From: Pseudomonas pohangensis | GTDB lineage: Bacteria; Pseudomonadota; Gammaproteobacteria; Pseudomonadales; Pseudomonadaceae | NCBI RefSeq assembly: GCF_900105995.1 | Contig: NZ_LT629785.1 | Location: 1,364,001-1,428,000, forward strand | Direction: 5' to 3' | Length of the DNA stretch: 64,000 nucleotides | Shown: positions 25,844-35,107 of the stretch, piece by piece | Layout of the letters: each line of letters opens with the position of its first letter | Position numbering within the stretch: the first letter of the stretch is position 1 | Program-made: the position numbers and the translations under genes | The notes under the pieces: generated by a model | What the model saw: only the letters and a program-made list of their open reading frames with translations | Databases searched by the model: none | What the model was told of the DNA's origin: nothing

Positions 25844-27034
25844 TCACTGCAGTTTGAGCTGACTGGTTGCCGGCAGGCGGGCTGTCAGCAGGGTGCAGAT
25901 AGTCGCCAGGAAGGCGCACAGGCAAATGACCGTAGCCATGGGTTGCGCTGTGCCGTTATGCAGCAGCCCGACCAGCGCCGAAGCTGAGGCCGCCAGCGTG
26001 AACTGGATAAAGCCGAGCATCGCCGAAGCACTGCCGGCCTGGTTTCCGTGCCCGGCCATGGCGCACGCGGAGGCATTGGGCAGCAGACAGCCAAGGCTGG
26101 CAATGATCACGAACAAGGGCAGCAGCAAACACCATAACGCGTCGGGCTGCAGCCAGCTCACAGCCAGCAGGCAGACTGCGCCGAGCAGAAATACCCAGAT
26201 CAGGTGCTGCAACCAGTACCCCGGACCATGCCGGCCGAGCAGTCGGGCATTGACCTGGGCGAACAGAATGAAGCCTGCGGCATTCATGCCGAACAGCCAG
26301 CCATAGTGCTGTGTCGGTACTTTGTACAGCTCGATAAAGACAAACGGCGAACCGGCGATGTAGGAGAACATGCCGGCCATTACCAGTCCGCCGGTCAGCG
26401 CGTGGCCTACAAACTGGCGATCCTTGAGTAGTGCCAGATATTTGCCCGGTGCCTGCCGTAAGGAATGAGGTGGTGTTTCCTGCGTCAGGGTTTCCGGTAG
26501 CCACAGGGCTATGGCCAGTGCGCAGGCTGCGCTGAACAGGGTCAGGCAGAGAAAGATCGATTGCCAGCCAAACTCTGCCAGCAGCAGGCCGCCGAGCAGG
26601 GGAGCCAGAATCGGCGCAACACCCATCACCAGCATCAATTGCGAGAAGACCTTTGCCGAAGCCAGCGGATCGCAAAGGTCGCGCACCACGGCGCGGGAAA
26701 TCACCATTCCTGCGCAGCCGCCCAGTGCCTGCAGGAAGCGTGCGGCAATCAGCCATTCCAGACTACCGGCCAGGGTGCAAATTGCCGAAGCAAGGCTGAA
26801 CAGCAGTACGCCAAACAGCAGTGGCTTGCGCCGGCCAAAGCGGTCTGCCAGTGGGCCGTAGATCAACTGGCCGCCGGCCAGTCCGATAAAGTAGGCGGAC
26901 AGTGTCAGCTGGACATGTTCGATGTCGGTGGCAAATGCCAGCGCCAGCGTCGGAAAAGCGGGCAGGTAAAAGTCGATTGCCAGCGGACCGAAAGCGCTAA
27001 GGGCTCCGAGCAACAGCACTATGCGCAGATTCAT
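25844..27034 (-). CDS. Bcr/CflA family multidrug efflux MFS transporter
   Basis: A 396-residue, 12-helix major-facilitator drug/H+ antiporter. Motif A is GPLADRFGRRKPLL near 57-70. The start (GALSAFGPLAIDFYLPAFP) is the DHA1 Bcr/CflA signature. ATG at 27032-27034 has an AAGGA ribosome site; longer in-frame reads are intergenic. It lies between cysS and folD, where, as I recall, P. aeruginosa has no such gene, so it may be a local insertion. Confidence 0.92.
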   Translation of the reverse strand: MNLRIVLLLGALSAFGPLAIDFYLPAFPTLALAFATDIEHVQLTLSAYFIGLAGGQLIYGPLADRFGRRKPLLFGVLLFSLASAICTLAGSLEWLIAARFLQALGGCAGMVISRAVVRDLCDPLASAKVFSQLMLVMGVAPILAPLLGGLLLAEFGWQSIFLCLTLFSAACALAIALWLPETLTQETPPHSLRQAPGKYLALLKDRQFVGHALTGGLVMAGMFSYIAGSPFVFIELYKVPTQHYGWLFGMNAAGFILFAQVNARLLGRHGPGYWLQHLIWVFLLGAVCLLAVSWLQPDALWCLLLPLFVIIASLGCLLPNASACAMAGHGNQAGSASAMLGFIQFTLAASASALVGLLHNGTAQPMATVICLCAFLATICTLLTARLPATSQLKLQ

Positions 27035-27160
27035 GGGTTCCTTGCCGGTCAGATGGCCGGATGATTTGGCGCAGTCCGGTGGTGTGCCCGGAAATTGGTT
27101 GCCAGGGTGCGCTGTCTGCCCGGAACAGGCTTGATGCAACAAAGCTGAAGCCGGATGGGG

Positions 27161-28015
27161 TCAGGCGTGCAGGTTCTCTGCTGCGTACAGGGTGTTTTCC
27201 AGCAGGCAGGCGCGGGTCATCGGGCCGACACCGCCCGGTACTGGCGTAATCCAGCCGGCACGGGGCAGTGCTTCGGCGTAGCCCACATCGCCGATCAGCT
27301 TGCCGTCACCCTGACGGTTGATGCCGACGTCGATCACGATGGCTCCAGGCTTGATCCATTCCCCTTTCACCAGGCCGGGCTTGCCGACTGCGACCACCAC
27401 GATGTCGGCCTGTGCCACCAGGTTTGCCAGGTCCCTGGTAAAACGGTGAGTGACGGTAACCGTGCTGCCCGCCAGTAATAGCTCCATTGCCATCGGACGT
27501 CCGACGATATTGGAGGCGCCGACTATCACCGCATGCTGGCCGTGCAGGTCAACACCGGTGGACTCCAGCAGGGTCATGATGCCCTTGGGCGTGCACGGGC
27601 GCAGCAGCGGCATGCGCTGGGCCAGGCGGCCTATGTTGAACGGATGAAAGCCGTCCACATCCTTGTCCGGTCGGATACGCTCGAGCAACCCGGACGCCTG
27701 CAGGTGCGAGGGCAGGGGCAGTTGCAGCAGAATGCCGTCAATCGCGGGATCGTCATTCAGCTGGTCGATCAGCTGTTCAAGCTCGATCTGCCGGGTCTGC
27801 GCTGGCAGGTCATAGGCTTTTGACAGAATGCCGACCTCCTCGCAATCCTTGCGCTTGTGTGCAACATAGACCTGCGAGGCAGGGTCGGTACCAACCAGAA
27901 TCACTGCCAGGCCGGGTGTGCGTAGCCCTTTGTCGTTGCGCTCGGCGACACGTTGGGCTATCTGCAGGCGCAGTTGGGCAGCAATTGCCTTGCCATCGAT
28001 CAGTTGTGCAGTCAT
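27161..28015 (-). CDS. folD: Bifunctional methylenetetrahydrofolate dehydrogenase/cyclohydrolase FolD
   Basis: A 284-residue cytoplasmic enzyme interconverting methylene-, methenyl- and 10-formyl-THF with NADP. The catalytic Lys is in YVAHKRKDCEEVG near 50-56, the substrate loop is GILLQLPLPSHL, the nucleotide site is VGASNIVGRPMA, and the close is TPVPGGVGPMTRA. It diverges from the tRNA cluster. Confidence 0.97.
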   Translation of the reverse strand: MTAQLIDGKAIAAQLRLQIAQRVAERNDKGLRTPGLAVILVGTDPASQVYVAHKRKDCEEVGILSKAYDLPAQTRQIELEQLIDQLNDDPAIDGILLQLPLPSHLQASGLLERIRPDKDVDGFHPFNIGRLAQRMPLLRPCTPKGIMTLLESTGVDLHGQHAVIVGASNIVGRPMAMELLLAGSTVTVTHRFTRDLANLVAQADIVVVAVGKPGLVKGEWIKPGAIVIDVGINRQGDGKLIGDVGYAEALPRAGWITPVPGGVGPMTRACLLENTLYAAENLHA

Positions 28016-28145
28016 CGCGATTTACAAACCATCATCAGCTATATAGAAAGTCGCTTATTCTGGCATGCAGGGCCCGTTGGACAAAAGCACTCACGCATCT
28101 GTTTCATCCAAGCCCTTTATCTGTCTGATTTTTTTATATTTGTCG

Positions 28146-28175
28146 TTGACTTGGGTTGAAGCGCCTCTGTAAGAT
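28146..28175 (+). promoter_or_regulatory. Promoter of the tRNA cluster
   Basis: TTGACT (28146-28151), 18 bp, TAAGAT (28170-28175), then a GC-rich TCGCCCGC discriminator of the sort seen at stringently controlled stable-RNA promoters. It lies about 100 bp upstream of tRNA-Arg. Confidence 0.7.
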
Positions 28176-28281
28176 TCGCCCGCTTGTCGAGCACAGCGTC
28201 AGCTGGGTGCGAAGGCACTGCGAACCGGTTGGTTCTGCTGCAGCCAAGGCTTGGATCGGCATCGTTGATGCAGATTGATAA

Positions 28282-28358
28282 GCGCCCGTAGCTCAGCTGG
28301 ATAGAGCACCCGCCTTCTAAGCGGGTGGTCGCAGGTTCGAGTCCTGCCGGGCGCGCCA
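28282..28358 (+). tRNA. tRNA-Arg (TCT)
   Basis: 77 nt with encoded CCA. Acceptor GCGCCCG pairs with CGGGCGC; D arm GCTCAGCTGGATAGAGC; anticodon stem-loop CCGCC-TTCTAAG-CGGG with anticodon TCT; T arm GCAGGTTCGAGTCCTGC. Confidence 0.97.
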
Positions 28359-28389
28359 TCTGGCGGTTCTGGTACAAGTGGTTGATATG

Positions 28390-28465
28390 GTGGGCGTAGC
28401 TCAGTTGGTAGAGCACAGGATTGTGGCTCCTGGTGTCGAGGGTTCGATCCCCTTCGTCCACCCCA
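28390..28465 (+). tRNA. tRNA-His (GTG)
   Basis: 76 nt with encoded CCA, preceded by the G at 28389 that becomes the extra G-1 of tRNA-His. Acceptor GTGGGCG pairs with CGTCCAC; anticodon GTG in the loop of CAGGATTGTGGCTCCTG; T loop GGTTCGATCC. Confidence 0.97.
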
Positions 28466-28474
28466 TATTTCGGA

Positions 28475-28502
28475 AACGCCAGGCTCAGGTCTGGCGTTTT
28501 TG
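28475..28502 (+). terminator. Terminator after tRNA-His
   Basis: AACGCCAG-GCTCAGGT-CTGGCGTT followed by TTT: an 8-bp stem with a T tract between tRNA-His and tRNA-Leu. Confidence 0.8.
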
Positions 28503-28516
28503 TTCCAAGCGTTGCC

Positions 28517-28601
28517 GCGGACGTGGTGGAATTGGTAGACACACTGGATTTAGGTTCCAGCGCCGCAAGGTGTGAGAGTTCGAGTCTCTCCGTCCGCACC
28601 A
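28517..28601 (+). tRNA. tRNA-Leu (TAG)
   Basis: 85 nt, class II tRNA with encoded CCA. Acceptor GCGGACG pairs with CGTCCGC; anticodon stem CTGGA/TCCAG with loop TTTAGGT (anticodon TAG); long variable arm CGCCGCAAGGTGTGAG; T loop GTTCGAGTC. Processed independently of the first two, given the intervening terminator. Confidence 0.96.
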
Positions 28602-28728
28602 TCTGTTTATCTCTTCTGTTCATGCAGACTTATCCTGCCGAGTGACTTCTGTCATTTGAGCTACTAGAATGCATGCCCTTGATTCTGGGGCCGGTTCAAC
28701 GGCCATGTCTGTGCAACGAGGAATATCC

Positions 28729-30039
28729 ATGCAAGTTTCTGTCGAAAACACCTCAGCCCTTGAGCGCCGTATGACCATTGGCGTGCCTGTCGAGCGTATC
28801 GAGAGCGAAATCAACAAGCGTCTGCAACAGACTGCCCGCCGTGCCAAGGTTCCGGGGTTTCGTCCCGGCAAGGTACCGATGAGCGTGATCCGCCAGCGTT
28901 ACGAGAGCTCGGCTCGCCAGGAAGCACTGGGTGATTTGATTCAGGCCACCTTTTATGAAGCCGTGATGCAGGAGAAGCTCAATCCGGCAGGCTCGCCAGC
29001 GGTAGAGCCGAAAGTCTTCGAAAAGGGCAAGGATCTCGAGTACGTTGCCACCTTCGAAGTGTTCCCCGAGTTCAAGGTTGCCGATTTCGACAGCATCGAG
29101 GTTGAGCGCCTGCAGGCAGAAGTTTCGGATGCAGACCTCGACAACATGCTGGAAATCCTGCGCAAGCAGAATACCCGTTTCGAAGCCGTAGACCGTGCGG
29201 CCGAAAATGGCGATCAGCTGAACATCGATTTTGTCGGCAAGATTGATGGCGAAGCCTTTGCCGGTGGTTCGGCCAAGGGCACCCTGCTGGTGCTGGGTTC
29301 CGGCCGGATGATTCCTGGCTTTGAAGATGCGCTGGTTGGTGCAACCAAGGGCGAGGAGCGGGTTATCAACCCGGTTTTCCCGGCGGATTACCAGAACCTC
29401 GATCTGGCAGGCAAGACCGCAGAGTTCACCGTCACTGTGAACAGCGTCGAAGCACCAACCCTGCCCGAGCTGAATGAGGAGTTCTTTGCCTTGTTCGGTG
29501 TCAAGGAAGGCGGTCTGGAGGATTTCCGTGCCGAAGTGCGCAAGAACATGCAGCGCGAACTGGGTCAGGCCATCAAGTCCAAGATCAAGAACCAGGTTAT
29601 GGACGGTCTGCTGACCTCCAACCCGATCGAAGTGCCCAAGTCTCTGGTAACCAGCGAAATTGGTCGTTTGCGTGTGCAGGCGGTCCAGCAGTTCGGTGGC
29701 AACATCAATCCTGACCAGCTGCCTGCCGAGTTGTTTGAAGAACAAGCCAAACGCCGCGTGGTACTGGGTCTGGTGGTCGCCGAAGTGGTCAAGCAAAACG
29801 AGCTCAAGCCCGATGATGCCCGTGTTCGGAGCATGATCGAGGAGATGGCTTCGGCCTATCAGGAGCCTGAGCAGGTGGTGGCCTGGTACTACAAGAATGA
29901 CCAGCAAATGAACGAGGTTCGTTCGGTTGTGCTGGAAGAACAAGTTGTAGATACTGTTCTGCAGAAGGCCAAAGTGACTGACAAGACCGTCTCCTACGAG
30001 GAAGCGATCAAGCCTGCCGAGGCACCCAAGGCAGAGTGA
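28729..30039 (+). CDS. tig: Trigger factor
   Basis: Ribosome-bound chaperone and peptidyl-prolyl isomerase, 436 residues. The ribosome-binding loop GFRPGKVP lies near 43-50, the FKBP-type domain near 160-245 (GDQLNIDFVGKIDGEAF ... MIPGFEDALVG), and the helical C-terminal arms follow. ATG at 28729 (MQVSVENTS) has GAGGAA at the right distance. It heads the tig-clpP-clpX-lon quality-control block. Confidence 0.98.
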   Translation: MQVSVENTSALERRMTIGVPVERIESEINKRLQQTARRAKVPGFRPGKVPMSVIRQRYESSARQEALGDLIQATFYEAVMQEKLNPAGSPAVEPKVFEKGKDLEYVATFEVFPEFKVADFDSIEVERLQAEVSDADLDNMLEILRKQNTRFEAVDRAAENGDQLNIDFVGKIDGEAFAGGSAKGTLLVLGSGRMIPGFEDALVGATKGEERVINPVFPADYQNLDLAGKTAEFTVTVNSVEAPTLPELNEEFFALFGVKEGGLEDFRAEVRKNMQRELGQAIKSKIKNQVMDGLLTSNPIEVPKSLVTSEIGRLRVQAVQQFGGNINPDQLPAELFEEQAKRRVVLGLVVAEVVKQNELKPDDARVRSMIEEMASAYQEPEQVVAWYYKNDQQMNEVRSVVLEEQVVDTVLQKAKVTDKTVSYEEAIKPAEAPKAE

Positions 30040-30062
30040 TCGTCCTCCGGACAGGAAGTACA

Positions 30063-30091
30063 ACATAAGCCAGCGCATTGCTGGCTTATGT
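30063..30091 (+). terminator. Hairpin between tig and clpP
   Basis: ACATAAGCCAGC and GCTGGCTTATGT form a 12-bp stem with a 5-nt loop, followed only by GTCTATAAGG. It probably attenuates rather than fully stops transcription into clpP. Confidence 0.6.
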
Positions 30092-30135
30092 GTCTATAAG
30101 GCATGACTAATTTGACTTGGGAGCGATTGCTGGAG

Positions 30136-30777
30136 ATGTCTCGTACTTCTTTGATGCAACAAACGACTGAAATCCAGGCTGCTGGCGGCCTGGTTCCAAT
30201 GGTTGTCGAACAGTCTGCCCGCGGTGAGCGTGCATACGATATCTACTCGCGCCTGCTCAAGGAGCGGGTGATCTTTCTGGTTGGTCCGGTTGAGGATTAC
30301 ATGGCCAACCTGGTGGTTGCCCAGTTGCTGTTCCTTGAGGCGGAGAACCCGGACAAGGATATTCACCTCTACATCAACTCCCCCGGTGGTTCGGTTACTG
30401 CAGGCATGTCGATCTATGACACCATGCAATTCATCAAGCCGGATGTTTCCACCATCTGTGTTGGTCAGGCTTGCAGCATGGGTGCTTTGCTGCTGGTCGG
30501 CGGGGCTGCCGGCAAACGTTACTGTCTGCCGCATTCGCGCATGATGATCCATCAGCCATTGGGCGGATTTCAGGGCCAGGCATCGGATTTCGAGATCCAT
30601 GCCAAGGAAATCCTGACCATTCGTGACCGGCTGAACCGCATCATGGCGCAACATACCGGCCAGCCAATGGACGTTATTGCCCGCGATACTGACCGCGATA
30701 ATTTCATGAGCGGCGATGAGGCTGTGGCTTATGGTCTTATCGACAAAGTCATCAGTAAGCGTGAAATGGCAGGCTGA
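30136..30777 (+). CDS. clpP: ATP-dependent Clp protease proteolytic subunit
   Basis: A 213-residue serine protease forming the tetradecameric ClpP barrel. Triad: Ser near 114 (GQACSMGA), His near 139 (MIHQPLGG), Asp in the DRDNFMS region. Start: ATG at 30136 (MSRTSLMQQ) fits the family N-terminus and the usual length of 213. The in-frame ATG at 30103 would add 11 residues and has a poorly spaced ribosome site. It works with ClpX, encoded next. Confidence 0.97.
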   Translation: MSRTSLMQQTTEIQAAGGLVPMVVEQSARGERAYDIYSRLLKERVIFLVGPVEDYMANLVVAQLLFLEAENPDKDIHLYINSPGGSVTAGMSIYDTMQFIKPDVSTICVGQACSMGALLLVGGAAGKRYCLPHSRMMIHQPLGGFQGQASDFEIHAKEILTIRDRLNRIMAQHTGQPMDVIARDTDRDNFMSGDEAVAYGLIDKVISKREMAG

Positions 30778-30887
30778 AGAACTGTGCCTGAAGTGTGACC
30801 ACTGGCTACGCGGTCACGTTTCCGGCTTGAAAATAGCTGCATTTGGCTCCATCTTGTGATGAGCGCATATCGGATTGGATTGAACGA

Positions 30888-32168
30888 ATGACTGACATCC
30901 GCAACGGCGAAGATACTGGCAAGCTTTTGTATTGCTCCTTCTGTGGCAAGAGCCAGCATGAAGTGCGCAAGCTGATTGCCGGGCCTTCCGTATTTATTTG
31001 CGACGAGTGTGTCGATCTTTGCAACGACATCATCCGCGAGGAAGTGCAGGAAGCACAGGCAGAAAGCAGCGCGACCAAGTTGCCTGCGCCGAAAGAAATC
31101 AGCGGCATTCTTGATCAGTATGTAATCGGCCAGGAACGCGCCAAGAAGGTGCTTGCCGTGGCTGTTTACAACCACTACAAGCGACTGAATCAACGCGACA
31201 AGAAAGATGATGTCGAGTTGGGCAAGAGCAATATCCTGCTCATCGGTCCTACGGGCTCAGGCAAGACCCTGCTGGCTGAAACCCTTGCCCGTCTGTTGAA
31301 TGTGCCATTTACCATCGCCGATGCGACGACCCTGACCGAAGCCGGCTACGTTGGCGAGGACGTCGAGAACATCATCCAGAAGTTGCTGCAGAAGTGCGAT
31401 TACGATGTGGAAAAGGCCCAGATGGGCATTGTCTACATCGACGAAATCGACAAGATTTCGCGCAAGTCGGACAACCCGTCGATCACCCGCGATGTATCCG
31501 GTGAGGGTGTGCAGCAGGCGCTGCTCAAGCTGATTGAGGGTACGGTTGCATCAGTGCCACCCCAGGGCGGCCGCAAACATCCGCAGCAGGAGTTCCTGCA
31601 GGTTGATACGCGCAATATCCTGTTCATTTGCGGCGGTGCGTTTTCCGGTCTGGAAAAGGTCATTCATGGCCGTTCCACCAAGGGCGGCATAGGTTTCAGT
31701 GCTGAAGTACGCAGTCAGGATCTGGGCAAGAAGGTTGGGGAAACCTTGCGTGATATCGAGCCGGATGATCTGGTCAAGTTTGGCCTGATTCCGGAATTCG
31801 TCGGACGTCTTCCGGTTATCGCAACACTGGATGAGCTGGATGAAGCTGCATTGATGCAGATTCTGATCGAACCCAAGAACGCCTTGACCAAGCAGTACGC
31901 CCGCTTGTTCGAGATGGAAGGGGTTGGTCTGGAGTTTCGTGCGGATGCGTTGAAGGCGATTGCCCACAAGGCGCTGGAACGCAAGACCGGTGCGCGTGGT
32001 TTGCGTTCGATTCTCGAGGGAGTTTTGCTGGATACCATGTACGAAATTCCTTCCCAGGAAGAGGTGAGCAAGGTCGTGGTGGACGAGAATGTGATTCTCG
32101 GTACCTCGAAACCCTTGTTGATCTACGAGAACCCGGAAAAGCCGGCCAAGGCATCGCCTGAAGCTTGA
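30888..32168 (+). CDS. clpX: ATP-dependent Clp protease ATP-binding subunit ClpX
   Basis: A 426-residue AAA+ unfoldase. The N-terminal C4 zinc domain (YCSFCGK ... ICDECVDLC) binds substrates and adaptors. Walker A is GPTGSGKTLLAE near 120, Walker B is VYIDEIDKI, and the pore loop is GYVGEDVE. ATG at 30888 (MTDIRNGED) is the conserved start. The ribosome site is weak. A strong terminator follows. Confidence 0.98.
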   Translation: MTDIRNGEDTGKLLYCSFCGKSQHEVRKLIAGPSVFICDECVDLCNDIIREEVQEAQAESSATKLPAPKEISGILDQYVIGQERAKKVLAVAVYNHYKRLNQRDKKDDVELGKSNILLIGPTGSGKTLLAETLARLLNVPFTIADATTLTEAGYVGEDVENIIQKLLQKCDYDVEKAQMGIVYIDEIDKISRKSDNPSITRDVSGEGVQQALLKLIEGTVASVPPQGGRKHPQQEFLQVDTRNILFICGGAFSGLEKVIHGRSTKGGIGFSAEVRSQDLGKKVGETLRDIEPDDLVKFGLIPEFVGRLPVIATLDELDEAALMQILIEPKNALTKQYARLFEMEGVGLEFRADALKAIAHKALERKTGARGLRSILEGVLLDTMYEIPSQEEVSKVVVDENVILGTSKPLLIYENPEKPAKASPEA

Positions 32169-32173
32169 TGTAA

Positions 32174-32202
32174 CAAAGGGGCCTGACGGCCCCTTTGCTT
32201 TT
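32174..32202 (+). terminator. Terminator after clpX
   Basis: CAAAGGGGCC-TGAC-GGCCCCTTTG, a perfect 10-bp stem followed by CTTTTCC, 5 bp past the clpX stop. Confidence 0.93.
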
Positions 32203-32214
32203 CCGGAGTTACAG

Positions 32215-32243
32215 CTTGTTTTTTGCTTGCCTGAACCCCATCT
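32215..32243 (+). promoter_or_regulatory. Sigma-32 promoter of lon
   Basis: CTTGTT (32215-32220), a 15-bp spacer and a perfect CCCCATCT (32236-32243) place an RpoH-type promoter about 60 bp before the lon ATG, just after the clpX terminator. Confidence 0.72.
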
Positions 32244-32304
32244 TGAAAACAGCACTTATTTGCAAATTCTGAATTTGGCTAGCAAGCCATCGTGGGGTTG
32301 AATC

Positions 32305-34701
32305 ATGAAAACAATCGTTGAACTGCCGCTGCTTCCATTGCGTGACGTGGTGGTTTTCCCGCACATGGTCATTCCCCTGTTCGTTGGACGAGAAAAGTCC
32401 ATAGAGGCCCTTGAGGCCGCCATGAAAGGGGATAAGCAGATACTCCTGGTAGCGCAGAAGAACTCGGCGGATGACGATCCGGCTGAGGATGCGCTGTACC
32501 GCATGGGTACCGTAGCGACCGTACTGCAGATGCTCAAACTGCCCGATGGCACGGTCAAGGTGCTGGTCGAGGGTGAGCAGCGCGGGATCATCCAGCGCTT
32601 TACCGAGGTGGACGGACATTGTCGGGCTGAAATCGAATTGATCGAGGAGCAGGATTCTGCTGCCCGGGATTCCGAAGTGTTTAACCGCACTTTGATGAGC
32701 CAGTTCGAACAATACGTCCAGCTGAGCAAGAAAGTACCCGCCGAGGTACTGGCTTCGCTTTCCGGCATTGATGAGCCTTCACGGCTGGTCGATACCATGG
32801 CGGCGCATATGGTGCTGAAGATCGAGCAGAAGCAGGCGGTGCTGGAGATCGTCGAGCTTGCGCCCAGGGTCGAGCACGTACTGGCCTTGCTGGATGCCGA
32901 GCTGGATCTGCTACAGGTGGAGAAGCGCATCCGTGGCCGGGTCAAGAAGCAGATGGAAAAGAGCCAGCGCGAGTACTACCTGAATGAGCAGATGAAGGCG
33001 ATTCAGAAAGAGCTGGGTGATATAGAGGAAGGTCACAATGAACTGGATGACCTGAAGAAGCGCATCGACAATGCGGGCCTGAGCAAGGAAGCCCTGGCCA
33101 AGGCCACTGTCGAGCTCAACAAGCTCAAGCAGATGTCGCCGATGTCGGCTGAAGCTACCGTGGTCCGTTCGTACATCGACTGGCTGGTCAATGTACCGTG
33201 GACGGCAGCGAGCAAGGTGCGTCTGGATCTGAGCAAGGCAGAAGAAATCCTTGATGCCGACCACTACGGTCTGGAAGAGGTCAAGGATCGTATTCTGGAG
33301 TTTCTCGCCGTGCAAAAGCGGGTGAAGAAGCTCAAGGGTCCGGTGCTCTGTCTGGTTGGTCCGCCCGGTGTCGGCAAGACCTCACTGGCTGAGTCGATTG
33401 CCAGGGCCACCAATCGCAAATTTGTACGCATGGCGTTGGGCGGTGTCAGGGACGAGGCGGAAATTCGCGGTCACCGGCGTACCTATATCGGCTCGATGCC
33501 GGGTCGCCTGATCCAGAAAATGACCAAGGTCGGCGTGCGCAATCCGTTGTTCCTGCTCGACGAGATCGACAAGATGGGCAATGACATGCGCGGCGACCCC
33601 GCATCGGCATTGCTCGAGGTGCTCGATCCGGAGCAGAACCACAATTTCAATGATCACTACCTGGAGGTTGATTACGACCTCTCGGATGTGATGTTTCTCT
33701 GTACAGCCAACTCGATGGACATCCCTGCACCGTTGCTGGACCGGATGGAGATAATTCGCCTGCCGGGCTACACGGAAGACGAGAAGGTCAATATCGCCAT
33801 CAATTACCTGGTTCCCAAGCAGGTCCAGTCCAATGGCGTGAAGAAAGGCGAACTGGCGTTTGATGAGGCAGCTATCCGCGACATCATCCGTTATTACACT
33901 CGCGAAGCGGGTGTGCGTGGTCTGGAGCGGCAGATTGCCAAGGTCTGCCGCAAGGCCGTCAAGGAAAATACCCGGGAGAAGCGTTTCCAGGTACAGGTGA
34001 CCAGTGACTTGCTCGAGCATTATCTGGGTGTACGCAAGTTCCGCTATGGTCTTGCCGGACTGCAGGATCAGGTCGGTCAGGTGACCGGGCTGGCGTGGAC
34101 GCAGGTGGGCGGGGAGTTGCTCACCATCGAATCTGCCGTGGTGCCAGGCAAGGGGCAGTTGATCAAGACCGGCTCGCTGGGCGATGTGATGCTTGAGTCG
34201 ATTACCGCGGCACAGACGGTCGTCCGCAGCAGGGCGAAAAGCCTCGGCATCGCGCCTGATTTCCATGAGAAGCAGGATATCCATATCCACATGCCCGAAG
34301 GTGCGACACCCAAGGACGGGCCGAGTGCCGGTGTTGGCATGTGTACGGCGATTGTCTCGGCCCTGACCCAGATTCCAGTGCGCGCCGATGTGGCAATGAC
34401 CGGTGAAATTACGTTGCGCGGTCAGGTTCTGGCGATCGGCGGACTGAAGGAGAAACTGCTGGCCGCGCATCGGGGCGGAATCAAGACGGTTATCATTCCG
34501 GAGGAGAATGTGCGCGATTTGAAGGAGATTCCTGAAAATATTAAGCAGGACCTGCAGATTAAGGCGGTCAAATGGATTGACGAAGTCCTGCAAATTGCGT
34601 TGCAATACATGCCGGAGCCTTTGTCCGTATCTGTTGCTGAAATACCGGCAAAAGATGAGAAGCGTGAGTCAGACGCCAAGGACAGAATCAGCACCCATTA
34701 G
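32305..34701 (+). CDS. lon: ATP-dependent protease Lon
   Basis: A 798-residue AAA+ serine protease degrading misfolded and regulatory proteins. The N-terminal substrate domain begins LPLLPLRDVVVFPHM. Walker A is GPPGVGKTSLAE near 354, and Walker B is LFLLDEIDKM. The protease domain has the catalytic Ser in PKDGPSAGVGM near 674 and the Lys in GGLKEKLLAAHR near 717. Length is typical. It has its own heat-shock-like promoter and is followed by hupB. Confidence 0.98.
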   Translation: MKTIVELPLLPLRDVVVFPHMVIPLFVGREKSIEALEAAMKGDKQILLVAQKNSADDDPAEDALYRMGTVATVLQMLKLPDGTVKVLVEGEQRGIIQRFTEVDGHCRAEIELIEEQDSAARDSEVFNRTLMSQFEQYVQLSKKVPAEVLASLSGIDEPSRLVDTMAAHMVLKIEQKQAVLEIVELAPRVEHVLALLDAELDLLQVEKRIRGRVKKQMEKSQREYYLNEQMKAIQKELGDIEEGHNELDDLKKRIDNAGLSKEALAKATVELNKLKQMSPMSAEATVVRSYIDWLVNVPWTAASKVRLDLSKAEEILDADHYGLEEVKDRILEFLAVQKRVKKLKGPVLCLVGPPGVGKTSLAESIARATNRKFVRMALGGVRDEAEIRGHRRTYIGSMPGRLIQKMTKVGVRNPLFLLDEIDKMGNDMRGDPASALLEVLDPEQNHNFNDHYLEVDYDLSDVMFLCTANSMDIPAPLLDRMEIIRLPGYTEDEKVNIAINYLVPKQVQSNGVKKGELAFDEAAIRDIIRYYTREAGVRGLERQIAKVCRKAVKENTREKRFQVQVTSDLLEHYLGVRKFRYGLAGLQDQVGQVTGLAWTQVGGELLTIESAVVPGKGQLIKTGSLGDVMLESITAAQTVVRSRAKSLGIAPDFHEKQDIHIHMPEGATPKDGPSAGVGMCTAIVSALTQIPVRADVAMTGEITLRGQVLAIGGLKEKLLAAHRGGIKTVIIPEENVRDLKEIPENIKQDLQIKAVKWIDEVLQIALQYMPEPLSVSVAEIPAKDEKRESDAKDRISTH

Positions 34702-34715
34702 AGAGTGTGTCATCC

Positions 34716-34745
34716 TTGACACAATTTTGGTCTGCTTGCTATAAA
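34716..34745 (+). promoter_or_regulatory. Sigma-70 promoter of hupB
   Basis: A consensus TTGACA (34716-34721), 18-bp spacer and TATAAA (34740-34745), about 90 bp before the hupB start. Confidence 0.82.
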
Positions 34746-34834
34746 ACGGCACTAGTCGGCTAAGGGCCACTCTCACCGGATTCTCGCTTTACCACCAACA
34801 CTAAGAATACAACTGAAAAATAAGGGGACTTAGA

Positions 34835-35107
34835 GTGAACAAGTCGGAACTGATTGATGCAATTGCCGCCTCTGCCGATATTCCAAAAGCTGCCGCTGGC
34901 CGCGCTTTGGATGCAGTTATCGAATCCGTAACTGGTGCTCTCAAGGCTGGTGATTCGGTAGTGCTGGTTGGCTTTGGTACTTTCTCTGTGAAAGATCGCG
35001 CCGCACGTACTGGTCGTAATCCCCAAACTGGTAAGGCTATCAGCATTGCTGCTGCCAAGATTCCAGGCTTCAAAGCTGGCAAGGCACTGAAAGACGCTGT
35101 TAACTAA
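34835..35107 (+). CDS. hupB: DNA-binding protein HU-beta
   Basis: A 90-residue nucleoid protein. The DNA-binding arm contains GRNPQTGK with the intercalating Pro, and GFGTFSVKDRAARTGRNP is the family signature. The start is GTG at 34835 after a strong AAGGGGA ribosome site. It has its own sigma-70 promoter. The 125 bp after the stop contain no recognised element before the terminator. Confidence 0.98.
   Translation: MNKSELIDAIAASADIPKAAAGRALDAVIESVTGALKAGDSVVLVGFGTFSVKDRAARTGRNPQTGKAISIAAAKIPGFKAGKALKDAVN

Noticed and set aside
28117..28623. Minus-strand frame covering the tRNA cluster (168 codons)
   Set aside because: It is the reverse complement of three tRNA genes; such tRNA-antisense proteins are a known false-positive class.
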